Of a stretch of 30,314 nucleotides of DNA, positions 15,041-22,270 are shown piece after piece (position 1 is the stretch's first letter; every line of letters begins with the position of its first letter). Made by a program: the position numbers and the translations under genes. A model generated the notes under the pieces. It was not told the origin of the DNA. It saw only the letters and a list, made by a program, of their open reading frames with translations, and made no database searches. Origin of the DNA: an uncultured Prevotella sp. (lineage in GTDB: Bacteria; Bacteroidota; Bacteroidia; Bacteroidales; Bacteroidaceae); the NCBI GenBank assembly GCA_900770025.1, contig CAAGIW010000072.1, positions 1-30,314 on the forward strand. The letters run 5' to 3'.

Positions 15041-15202
15041 CCCCACCCAGCCTCCTAAAGGGGGAGGAGATGGAAAGAACAAAGGCCCCACCCGGCCTCC
15101 CAAAGGGGGAGGAGATGGAAGAATGAAAGCCTCACCCGACCTCCCCAAGGGGGAGGAGATGGAAGAATGAAAGCCCCACCCGACCTCCCCAAGGGGAGGA
15201 GA
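15041..15202. repeat. 45-bp GC-rich minisatellite, about 3.6 units
   Basis: Units at 15041-15085, 15086-15130, 15131-15174 and a partial unit to 15202. Each has CCCACCC, a palindrome such as CTCCCC-AA-GGGGAG, then GGAGATGGAAGAATGAAAG. The last unit merges with the copy of the interspersed element, which carries the same palindrome. Unit-to-unit differences are few, suggesting recent slippage or conversion. Confidence 0.88.
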
Positions 15203-15313
15203 ATAAAATATGAACGTAGTAATTTGATTAAAGGATAAGTGATTGATTATGAGATAATAATGTACTTTCAAGAATCCGGTTGAATGCTGTTTGCATTCCA
15301 AGGCGAATGGGGG
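15161..15313 (-). repeat. Interspersed repeat element, copy 2 (inverted)
   Basis: The reverse complement of this stretch matches 51-205 from CCATTCGCC through CAGCATTCAACCGGAT, ATCAATCACTTATCC and ACGTTCATATTTTATTC to the CTCCCC palindrome. The order relative to the 22-bp units is the same as in copy 1 when read on the minus strand. Confidence 0.85.
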
Positions 15314-15316
15314 CGT

Positions 15317-15404
15317 TTTCTAAAACTGCCGATTTTGCGTTCCAAAACTGCCAGTTTTGCATTGCAAAAGTGGCAGTTTTGCAGTCCAAAAGTGGCAGTT
15401 TTGC
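15317..15404 (-). repeat. 22-bp tandem repeats, core-changed version, four units
   Basis: Four contiguous 22-bp units at 15317-15338, 15339-15360, 15361-15382 and 15383-15404. Read on the minus strand they keep the GCAAAA start and the TTTT plus GA position of the arrays at 1-47 and 28873-29004, but the middle seven bases are TCGGCAG, CTGGCAG, CTGCCAC and CTGCCAC instead of CGCACCG. Confidence 0.88.
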
Positions 15405-15440
15405 AAAACGATACGAAAATTTGCAAAACGATACGCATGG
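15405..15440. repeat. Tandem pair sharing AAAACGATACG
   Basis: Following the 22-bp units, AAAACGATACG occurs at 15405-15415 and again at 15425-15435, 20 bases apart, each preceded by TTTGC or TTGC. It looks like a decayed or different unit of the same array. Confidence 0.7.
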
Positions 15441-15553
15441 GAAACAATTGTATTCTGCACGAGAATGCAATAGTTTATGCACGGAAAAGCGACACAGTTG
15501 ACAGCTGATTGCGGTTTTTTGTGCCCTTATTCTTCTTTTGTTTGCCTTTTTGT

Positions 15554-15583
15554 TTTGTGGAGTTTCTTTATTTTATATATTTG
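15554..15583 (+). promoter_or_regulatory. Promoter of queE
   Basis: TTTG at 15554-15557 and TATATTTG at 15576-15583, spacer 18. Transcription would start near 15590, which excludes the upstream in-frame start codons and supports the queE start at 15616. Confidence 0.65.
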
Positions 15584-15615
15584 CAATGCGTATCTTCAGG
15601 ATATGGACCATTCGG

Positions 15616-16194
15616 ATGAAAAGAGTAAATGAGATTTTCTATTCGCTTCAGGGCGAGGGTTTCCACACGGGCCGCGCGGCTGTGTTTGTGCGCTTTTCGG
15701 GGTGCAACCTGCGTTGTCCCTTCTGCGACACCTCCTTCAACGAGTATCATGAGATGAGCAATCAGCAGATTGTGCAGGCCATACAGGCCTATCCCACGCG
15801 CTTCGTGGTGCTCACCGGCGGCGAACCCACGCTGCAGGTGGACGAGGAGTTTACCGACTGTCTGCATCGGCTGGGCTATGAAATTGCCATGGAAACCAAC
15901 GGTACACATGCCATCCCTCGGGGAATTGACTGGCTGACGGTGTCGCCCAAGGTGCCATACTGCGCCGGTGCCGACCTTGCTGTGGATAGTTGCAATGAAC
16001 TGAAATGCCTGTTCGACGGTGCAACCCCCATCTCCACATACGGCATCAGCGCCTCTCACTACTATCTGCAACCCTGCGATGTGGGCGACGAACAGCGCAA
16101 TCAGGCCATTATGAGGCAGTGTGTGGAGTATATCCGCAAGCATCCCCGCTGGCGCCTGTCGCTGCAGACGCATAAGATTGTGGGATTCCGATAG
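15616..16194 (+). CDS. queE: 7-carboxy-7-deazaguanine synthase (QueE), radical SAM
   Basis: A 192-residue radical SAM enzyme that turns 6-carboxytetrahydropterin, the QueD product, into 7-carboxy-7-deazaguanine on the way to preQ0 and queuosine. The N-terminus MKRVNEIFYSLQGEGFHTGR is typical of QueE. The [4Fe-4S] cluster motif is Cys30, Cys34, Cys37 (CNLRCPFC). TGGEPTL near residues 66-72 is the SAM-binding GGEP block. The frame opens at 15538, but only the ATG at 15616 gives the family start, and the promoter places the transcript start after the others. It ends 37 bases before the cardiolipin synthase gene, probably co-transcribed. queC and queF are not in the window. Confidence 0.93.
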   Translation: MKRVNEIFYSLQGEGFHTGRAAVFVRFSGCNLRCPFCDTSFNEYHEMSNQQIVQAIQAYPTRFVVLTGGEPTLQVDEEFTDCLHRLGYEIAMETNGTHAIPRGIDWLTVSPKVPYCAGADLAVDSCNELKCLFDGATPISTYGISASHYYLQPCDVGDEQRNQAIMRQCVEYIRKHPRWRLSLQTHKIVGFR

Positions 16195-16231
16195 CCTCAC
16201 GCCTCTCAAACTATATCTAAAAACCACGGCC

Positions 16232-17656
16232 ATGCACACCCTGCACCTTGCATTGATTATCCTCTATGAGTTGCTGGTGGTTGCCGCCATCCTGCATGTG
16301 GTGATGGACAACAGGCAGCCGGCCAAGACCATGGCATGGGCGTTGGTCATCTATTTCGTGCCCGTGGTGGGTCTGTTGTTCTATGTTTTTTTCGGCATCA
16401 ACACGCGCAAGGAGCGCTTGGTGAGCAGTCGCAGCGTGAACCAACTTACCAAGCGTGCCATGCTGGAGTTTGTAGAACAGTCGAACTTCAGTGTGCCCGA
16501 GTGCTATCAGCAGATTGTCGATCTGTTTGTCAACCAGAACATGGCGCTGCCTTTCAAGAACAATCAGGTGCAGATCTATTCCAACGGCGAGGAATATGTG
16601 CTCGATTTGTTGCGCTCGATAGGTGCGGCCCGCCACCATATCCATGTCAACATGTATATCTTTGAGGACGATGCGTTGGGCATGTTGGTGAGCGATGCGC
16701 TGTTGGATGCTGCCGCCCGTGGTGTGGAGGTGCGCGTCATTTATGATGATGTGGGGTGCTGGAAGGTGCGTTCCGCCTTTTTCGAGCGGATGCGCGAGGG
16801 GGGTATCGAGGTCAATCCCTTCATGCCTGTGCGCTTTCCCATGTTCACCAGCAGGGCCAACTACCGCAATCACCGCAAGGCGGTGGTGATAGATGGCGTG
16901 CAGGGCTATATCGGTGGCATGAACGTTGCCCTGCGCTATGTGCGTGGCAGGTTGGGACTCCCCTGGCGAGACACGATGGTGCGCGTCACAGGTGGGGCGG
17001 TATATGCCTTGCAGCGCATGTTTTTAGTGGATTGGTATTTTACCGACCGCACGCTGATAACCCACCGCTCTTATTATCCGCCCATCCCCGTGGAGTGCCA
17101 CAACGACTGCTTGGCGCAGGTGGTTACGGGAGGGCCTGACACCCCTTATCCCGAATTGTTGCAGGGCTATATCCGTGTGATTCTGCAGGCACGCCGCTAC
17201 CTGTATCTCGAAACACCCTACTTTCTGCCAAGCGGTGCCGTGCTCATGGCATTGAAGACGGCGGCCGTGGGGGGCACCGATGTGCGATTGATAGTGCCGC
17301 GCCACACCGATTCGTTCTGGGTGGAGTGGGCAGGCCGGTCTTATCTGCGTGAAGTGATGGAGGCAGGGGTCAAGGTGTATATGTATGACAAGGGTTTCCT
17401 GCACAGCAAGATGCTGGTGAGCGATGATTCGCTCGCCACCTGCGGGTCGGCGAATATCGACATGCGGAGTATGGAAACCAATTTCGAGGCCAATGTGTTC
17501 TTTTATGATGCCTCGGTGGCAAGGCGCTTCAAGCAGTTGTTTGAGGAAGACATGCAGCATTCAGAACTGATGAATGGGAAAGCACAGGGGCGCAAGCCAG
17601 CTTTCCCTGTGCGCCTGTTGGAGAGCCTCATGCGCCTTCTTTCTCCCCTGATGTAA
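16232..17656 (+). CDS. cls: Cardiolipin synthase (phospholipase D family)
   Basis: A 474-residue membrane enzyme that joins phosphatidylglycerol or related lipids into cardiolipin. Two N-terminal membrane helices (about 4-25 and 33-56) precede two phospholipase D domains with complete HKD motifs: His214/Lys216/Asp221 (NHRKAVVID) and His391/Lys393/Asp398 (LHSKMLVSDD), each followed by the usual GG or GSAN block (IGGMN, CGSANIDMRS). The frame opens at 16121 inside queE, but ATG at 16232 starts a normal hydrophobic N-terminus. It converges on mutY with about ten bases between stop codons and no visible terminator. Other PLD-family phosphatidyltransferases are possible but less likely. Confidence 0.93.
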   Translation: MHTLHLALIILYELLVVAAILHVVMDNRQPAKTMAWALVIYFVPVVGLLFYVFFGINTRKERLVSSRSVNQLTKRAMLEFVEQSNFSVPECYQQIVDLFVNQNMALPFKNNQVQIYSNGEEYVLDLLRSIGAARHHIHVNMYIFEDDALGMLVSDALLDAAARGVEVRVIYDDVGCWKVRSAFFERMREGGIEVNPFMPVRFPMFTSRANYRNHRKAVVIDGVQGYIGGMNVALRYVRGRLGLPWRDTMVRVTGGAVYALQRMFLVDWYFTDRTLITHRSYYPPIPVECHNDCLAQVVTGGPDTPYPELLQGYIRVILQARRYLYLETPYFLPSGAVLMALKTAAVGGTDVRLIVPRHTDSFWVEWAGRSYLREVMEAGVKVYMYDKGFLHSKMLVSDDSLATCGSANIDMRSMETNFEANVFFYDASVARRFKQLFEEDMQHSELMNGKAQGRKPAFPVRLLESLMRLLSPLM

Positions 17657-17666
17657 AGTGCTGCGC

Positions 17667-18698
17667 TTATTCCTTTGGTGCAGGTTGTCCGTTGTTTCTT
17701 TGTTCCAATGCCTTTTCTATCATGCGGGGCAGGGCATAGAGGTGCAGCATGTTCGTGTCCACCCATTGGTAGTTGGGGGGCAGGGCGGGCTTTTCGGCAG
17801 GTTGCCACAGCATGAAGTCGGCGGTGATGATGCGGTGGGTGAGCACGTGCTTCATGCCCTTGCACAGTGTGGTCCACTCCTTGTGGTGCTGCTTGATGAG
17901 GCCAATGGCGGCGCAGTCTGCCTCGTCTGACAGGTTCAGAGGCTCCCATAGCGACTGCCAGATGTCGCCCGAGCCGCGCCGGTGCAGTGCCATCTCGCTG
18001 CCGCAGAGGATGACAAGGTATTTCATGTTACGCTTCTTCACCTTCACCGTGCGCAGTTTCACAGGCAGATGTTCCACCTGTTCTGTTCTCAACGCCTCGC
18101 ATCTGTCGGCCAGTATGCAACTGTCGCACCGTGGCGACTGCGGGGTGCACACCGTGGCACCGAAATCCATCATGGCCTGATTGAAGCGCCCTGCCTCCTT
18201 CTTGGGCAGTATGTCTTGTGCCAAGGCCTCAAACAGGTGTTCCCCTTGTGTGGTGTTGATGGGCGTGTTGATGCCGTGGAAGCGTGCCAGCACCCTATAC
18301 ACGTTGCCATCCACGGCTGCCAATGGCAGGTGGAAGGCAAACGAACCGATGGCAGCAGCCGTGTATCGGCCCACTCCTTTGAGCCGTAGCAGTTCCTCGT
18401 GGGTACAGGGAAAATGCCCCAAGGCCACAATCTGTTTGGCGGCAGCGTGCAGGTTGCGTGCCCTGGAGTAGTAGCCCAAGCCCTGCCACAGGCGCATCAC
18501 CTCATCTTCTTCTGCCTCTGCCAGTGCCTCCACGGTGGGCAGTGCCTCCATGAACCGTTGCCAGTAGGCTGTGCCCTGCTGCACTCTTGTTTGCTGCAGG
18601 ATGATTTCGCTCAGCCAGATGGCATAGGGGTCGGTGGTATGGCGCCACGGAAGGTCGCGCCCATAGAGGTCGAACCATTGTAGAATCTGTTGTACCAT
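17667..18698 (-). CDS. mutY: A/G-specific adenine DNA glycosylase MutY
   Basis: A 343-residue base-excision enzyme that removes adenine mispaired with 8-oxoguanine. The catalytic Glu31 lies in LSEIILQQTRV. The helix-hairpin-helix is LKGVGRYTAAAIGSFAF (about 106-122), and Asp130 (AVDGNVYRV) is the second catalytic acid. The [4Fe-4S] loop has Cys184, Cys191, Cys194 and Cys200 with the standard spacing 6-2-5. The C-terminal NUDIX-like part that reads 8-oxoguanine follows (about 225-335). The gene lies 16 bases after dacB and is probably in its operon. Confidence 0.96.
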   Translation of the reverse strand: MVQQILQWFDLYGRDLPWRHTTDPYAIWLSEIILQQTRVQQGTAYWQRFMEALPTVEALAEAEEDEVMRLWQGLGYYSRARNLHAAAKQIVALGHFPCTHEELLRLKGVGRYTAAAIGSFAFHLPLAAVDGNVYRVLARFHGINTPINTTQGEHLFEALAQDILPKKEAGRFNQAMMDFGATVCTPQSPRCDSCILADRCEALRTEQVEHLPVKLRTVKVKKRNMKYLVILCGSEMALHRRGSGDIWQSLWEPLNLSDEADCAAIGLIKQHHKEWTTLCKGMKHVLTHRIITADFMLWQPAEKPALPPNYQWVDTNMLHLYALPRMIEKALEQRNNGQPAPKE

Positions 18699-18714
18699 GT
18701 CTCTTGCAAGTGGT

Positions 18715-20013
18715 TTAGGGTCTGCACAAAATGTTGCACACCTTGTCTTGGAAATTCCTGCCCAGCACGGTGCGTGTCACCCCCTGGTTGATGATGGAGA
18801 AGCAGAGTGTGTGGCCGTTGGCAGCGGTGAGGTAGCCCGCCAATGCGCTCACGCCGGTCACTGCGCCCGTTTTGGCGCGCACATTGCCGTGGGCAAAGGT
18901 GCCTTTCATGCGTTTTCGCAGTGTGCCGTCTTCTCCGGCGATGGGCAGCGAGGGCTGCAGGTGCAGGTAGATGTTGCTGTTCTGCCATGCGTAGCGCAGC
19001 AACATGGCCAAATGTTCCACCGTGATGTAGTTGTAGAGCGACAGTCCGCTGCCGTCGGCTATCCTGCATGGTGCTTCGCGGTTCATCACCTTCTGCAACA
19101 GCCGTCGTATCACTTTGGCGGCATCTTTGGCACAGGCCGGCTGACTCAGGGTGCTTGCTGCCACTTGATAGAAGGTGGCTTCGGCATACAGGTTGTCGCT
19201 GTTTTTCATCATGTTCATCAGCACTTGGTCTATGGTGTGGAAGCGGTTGCATATCTCATAGGCGCTGGCGGGAGTGCTTCCCTCACTGATGGTGCACTCC
19301 ACCACCACGTCGTTGTTGAGCAGTTCGGTGATAAACTCGGTCACAAAGCCGTCGCTCTCCCTGTAGAGCAGTGGCGACAGCACCGGATTGTCGTCGTCCC
19401 AGCACCAGCCTTCGCCCAACAGTTCCTTGTTCTTCATCGTCTTGTCTGCCACGATGGTGCCCCTCAGCGTGTCTATGCCCAAGCGTTTCACCCCCTCTAC
19501 AAAGGCTCTCATGTCGTCAGAATTGAACATCGGGTCGAAGCCTCCCACACAGTACAGATTGCCGTTCAGGGTGTTGTTGCTGATGGTGCCCGTATATTTC
19601 AGTCGTGTGATGTAGCGGTGCGAGCCTCCAAGGCGGTCGATGGCCGTGATGGCCGTGACTAATTTCATGGTCGATGCCGGCCGCATCATCTGTCGCTCGT
19701 TGTGCTTGAACAGTATGCTGTCGGCGGTAAGGTCGTACACCATCATCGCCATCTGCGAGGTATGCAGCAGTTTGTCGCCCAATAGTTCCCCCAGTGCCTG
19801 CTGCACGTTCTGCGGCCAGGGCAGTGCGGCTGTGGCCGTGTCGGTCTCCAAACAGAGGGCGGGCAGCAGTGAATCCACGCTGTTACAGTCTGCCGAAGCC
19901 GAATCGACAGGGGTCAGACTCATGGTGTTGTCGTTGCCAATGGGCTCTTCTTGTGCCGTGATGGCGAGCGCATTGCACAGCAGGGCAATCAATAGAAGCA
20001 GTTGTCTTGTCAT
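18715..20013 (-). CDS. dacB: D-alanyl-D-alanine carboxypeptidase/endopeptidase (PBP4 family)
   Basis: A 432-residue class C penicillin-binding protein that trims or cleaves peptidoglycan cross-links in the periplasm. Signal peptide at 1-21 (MTRQLLLLIALLCNALAITAQ). Active-site motifs: SxxK as Ser114-Thr-Met-Lys117 (PASTMKL), SxN as Ser272-Asp-Asn274 (NSDNLYAEA) and KTG at 381-383 (VRAKTGAVTG). A long insert between SxxK and SxN is typical of the PBP4 type. The frame opens upstream at 20307, but ATG at 20013 gives the signal peptide. It is divergent from nadB and followed by mutY. Confidence 0.93.
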   Translation of the reverse strand: MTRQLLLLIALLCNALAITAQEEPIGNDNTMSLTPVDSASADCNSVDSLLPALCLETDTATAALPWPQNVQQALGELLGDKLLHTSQMAMMVYDLTADSILFKHNERQMMRPASTMKLVTAITAIDRLGGSHRYITRLKYTGTISNNTLNGNLYCVGGFDPMFNSDDMRAFVEGVKRLGIDTLRGTIVADKTMKNKELLGEGWCWDDDNPVLSPLLYRESDGFVTEFITELLNNDVVVECTISEGSTPASAYEICNRFHTIDQVLMNMMKNSDNLYAEATFYQVAASTLSQPACAKDAAKVIRRLLQKVMNREAPCRIADGSGLSLYNYITVEHLAMLLRYAWQNSNIYLHLQPSLPIAGEDGTLRKRMKGTFAHGNVRAKTGAVTGVSALAGYLTAANGHTLCFSIINQGVTRTVLGRNFQDKVCNILCRP

Positions 20014-20069
20014 GTTCGGTGCCGTTTTGTGTGCACTCCTCCGTGGGAAAAGTGCCTTGTTTGTTTCCA

Positions 20070-20077
20070 CAAAGTTA
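20070..20077 (-). promoter_or_regulatory. -7 box of dacB-mutY
   Basis: CAAAGTTA reads TAACTTTG on the minus strand, 57 bases before the dacB start. The sequence 19 bases further on is a poor -33 match. Confidence 0.5.
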
Positions 20078-20150
20078 GTCAAATACGCTGATAAGCACAC
20101 CATAACGACTGCAAAAAAACGTGTATGGCAGCGAAAAAGCGTCGGAGGAT

Positions 20151-20182
20151 TGTTGCAGAATAGATAAAAATGGTTACTTTTG
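20151..20182 (+). promoter_or_regulatory. Promoter of nadB
   Basis: GTTG ending at 20155 and TACTTTTG at 20175-20182 with a 19-base spacer. The downstream ATG at 20227 leaves a leader of about 40 bases and excludes the earlier in-frame starts. Confidence 0.7.
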
Positions 20183-20226
20183 CATCTGTTATGGCGTGCC
20201 GTTGTGTGTGCACGCCTCCGCAGATT

Positions 20227-21816
20227 ATGGTTTACAAGTATGATTTTCTCATTATCGGTGCCGGAGTGGCCGGTATGAGTTATGCCTTGAAAGTGGCCAA
20301 GGCGCACAAAGGAAAGGTGTGTATGATATGCAAGACATCGTTAGACGAGGCCAACACTTCGTTTGCACAGGGCGGTGTGGCATCGGTAACCAATAGGGTT
20401 GTTGACAATTTTGAAAAGCATATCGAGGACACCATGATTGCCGGTGACTATATCAGCGACCCGAAAGCAGTGGAACAGGTGGTGAAGAATGCCCCCCAGC
20501 AGATAGAAGAACTGGCAGGGTGGGGCGTGAACTTCGACCGGAAGGACGACGGAACCTACGACCTGCATCGCGAAGGCGGGCACTCAGAGTTCAGAATACT
20601 GCATCATGCAGATGACACCGGTGCCGAGATTCAGCGCGGACTGATGGAGGCTGTGCGCAGCAATCCCGACATCATCGTCAAGGAAAACCATTTTGCTGTG
20701 GAGATAATCACCCAGCATCATTTGGGCGCACGTGTCACTCGCCGCACACCATATATATATTGTTACGGTGCCTATGTGCTCAATCCCGACACGGAGAAGG
20801 TGGATACCTATTTAGCCAAAGTCACCGTGATGTGCACAGGAGGCTGCGGTGCCGTATATCAGAGCACCACCAATCCCGTGATAGCCACCGGCGATGGCGT
20901 GGCAATGGTGTATCGTGCCAAGGGAACAGTGGCCGACATGGAGTTTGTGCAGTTCCATCCCACGGCCCTCTATCACCCGGGAGAAACGCATCCGGCCTTC
21001 CTCATCACCGAGGCTATGCGCGGTTATGGAGGCATCTTGCGCCTGCCCAATGGCCAGTCGTTTATGGAGAAATACGACGAACGCCTGTCGCTGGCACCCC
21101 GTGACATCGTGGCTCGGGCCATCGATAAGGAGATGAAGAAGCATGGCATCGACCATGTTTGCTTAGACATCACCCACAAGGATGCCGCAGAAACCCGGCA
21201 CCACTTCCCCAACATCTACACCAAGTGCAAGTCTATCGGCATCGACATCACCACCGACTATATACCTGTTCGCCCTGCCGCCCACTATATGTGCGGAGGC
21301 ATCAAGGTGGATCTGAACGGACAATCGTCGATAGAGCGCCTCTATGCCTTGGGCGAATGTTCGTGCACCGGACTGCATGGTGGCAACCGATTGGCCAGTA
21401 ACTCGCTCATCGAGGCCGTGGTTTATGCCGATGCTGCTGCCAAGCACTCGCTGGCTCATGTGGATGAGTACGACTTCAACGAGAATGTGCCGCAGTGGAA
21501 TGATGAGGGTACCATGACCAACGAAGAGAAGGTGCTGATAACACAGAGCGTGAAAGAGGTGGGACAAATCATGTCTAACTATGTGGGCATTGTGCGCTCC
21601 GACCTGCGACTCCACCGAGCATGGAACCGCTTAGATATGCTCTACGAGGAAACCGAGAACCTGTTCAAGCGTGTGAAAGCCAGCAAAGACATCTGCGAAC
21701 TGCGCAACATGATCAACGTGGGCTATCTCATCACCCGCTGGGCCATCGAGAGAAAAGAGTGCCGAGGCCTGCACTACACCACCGACTATCCACTCCATGC
21801 CTACGACAAGAAATAA
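20227..21816 (+). CDS. nadB: L-aspartate oxidase NadB
   Basis: A 529-residue FAD enzyme that oxidises L-aspartate to iminoaspartate, the first step of de novo NAD synthesis. The dinucleotide-binding motif is GAGVAG at 11-16. SFAQGGVASV at 45-54 and HREGGHSEFRILHHADDTG (about 118-136) are signature blocks. GECSCTGLHGGNRLASNSLIEAVVY near the end of the flavin domain is typical of NadB rather than succinate dehydrogenase, although the two families are related. The C-terminal helical domain follows (about 435-529). In anaerobes fumarate can replace oxygen as acceptor. nadA and nadC are not adjacent. A strong terminator follows. Confidence 0.93.
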   Translation: MVYKYDFLIIGAGVAGMSYALKVAKAHKGKVCMICKTSLDEANTSFAQGGVASVTNRVVDNFEKHIEDTMIAGDYISDPKAVEQVVKNAPQQIEELAGWGVNFDRKDDGTYDLHREGGHSEFRILHHADDTGAEIQRGLMEAVRSNPDIIVKENHFAVEIITQHHLGARVTRRTPYIYCYGAYVLNPDTEKVDTYLAKVTVMCTGGCGAVYQSTTNPVIATGDGVAMVYRAKGTVADMEFVQFHPTALYHPGETHPAFLITEAMRGYGGILRLPNGQSFMEKYDERLSLAPRDIVARAIDKEMKKHGIDHVCLDITHKDAAETRHHFPNIYTKCKSIGIDITTDYIPVRPAAHYMCGGIKVDLNGQSSIERLYALGECSCTGLHGGNRLASNSLIEAVVYADAAAKHSLAHVDEYDFNENVPQWNDEGTMTNEEKVLITQSVKEVGQIMSNYVGIVRSDLRLHRAWNRLDMLYEETENLFKRVKASKDICELRNMINVGYLITRWAIERKECRGLHYTTDYPLHAYDKK

Positions 21817-21865
21817 GAAGAAGACTGCATCGGCATGATGCCGTGAAATGAAATCTCCATATTGC

Positions 21866-21913
21866 AAAAAGCGACAAGCAGACTTTCGATGGTGTCTGTT
21901 TGTCGCTTTTTTA
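21866..21913 (+). terminator. Intrinsic terminator after nadB
   Basis: An 18-bp stem with one G-U pair: the left arm at 21866-21883 includes GCGACAAGCAGAC, and the right arm at 21894-21911 includes GTCTGTTTGTCGC. It has a 10-base loop and a run of T. Confidence 0.92.
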
Positions 21914-21969
21914 TATAAAAAATGTGTTAAATTGTCGGTTTCTTTTCGTTCTGTTTACAGATTAAAACT

Positions 21970-21977
21970 TATCTTTG
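21970..21977 (+). promoter_or_regulatory. -7 box of the small ORF-lipoprotein unit
   Basis: TATCTTTG matches the consensus. About 125 bases of leader precede the first start at 22111. The leader contains a hairpin GGTGGG with CCCACC at 22070-22091. The -33 position shows only CGTT. Confidence 0.55.
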
Positions 21978-22110
21978 CGGTAGAGAATCAATCCCATAGC
22001 CTGAAAGTACCTTTGACCGCAAACCAAACGATGGGTCTTTGTGTGCCCGAAGACTGATGTTTAACCTCTGGTGGGAACGTTTATCCCCACCCCCCTAAAT
22101 CTTTACCTTT

Positions 22111-22269
22111 ATGAAAAAGCAGTATGAAACACCCAAGGCGGAAGTGATTCATCTTGACAACAGCAGCTTTCTCTGTCTGTCAGACGGTGAATTGATGTTT
22201 GGTTCGGACGGACAGCCCGGAGTTAGTGACTTTAATAGTGGAATGATTGAAGAAGCAGGAGATTTTTAA
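22111..22269 (+). CDS. 52-residue small protein upstream of the lipoprotein gene
   Basis: Reads ATG AAA AAG to TAA: starts MKKQYETPKAEVIHLDNSS and ends NSGMIEEAGDF. It has no signal peptide or hydrophobic helix. The N-terminal pattern MKKxYxxPxxEVIxLD with a Gly/Asp-rich tail is one I associate with many short unnamed Bacteroidales ORFs placed next to surface-protein genes, though I cannot confirm that by search. Its stop is one base before the lipoprotein ATG, so the two are probably translated together. It lies downstream of a promoter and leader, which argues for a real gene. The function is unknown. Confidence 0.7.
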   Translation: MKKQYETPKAEVIHLDNSSFLCLSDGELMFGSDGQPGVSDFNSGMIEEAGDF

Positions 22270-22270
22270 T

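Larger units (their letters stand above)
14868..15615. other. Repeat-rich intergenic region between alaS and queE
   Basis: About 750 bases with no gene. It holds, in order, the alaS promoter, a 45-bp minisatellite (15041-15202), an inverted copy of the interspersed element (15161-15313), 22-bp tandem units (15317-15404), a 20-bp pair (15405-15440) and the queE promoter. The open frames here on both strands follow the repeats and are not supported as genes. Confidence 0.7.

Noticed and set aside
20227..21816. Succinate dehydrogenase/fumarate reductase flavoprotein
   Set aside because: The SFAQGGVA and GLHGGNRLASNSLIEA blocks and the lone gene context favour L-aspartate oxidase.
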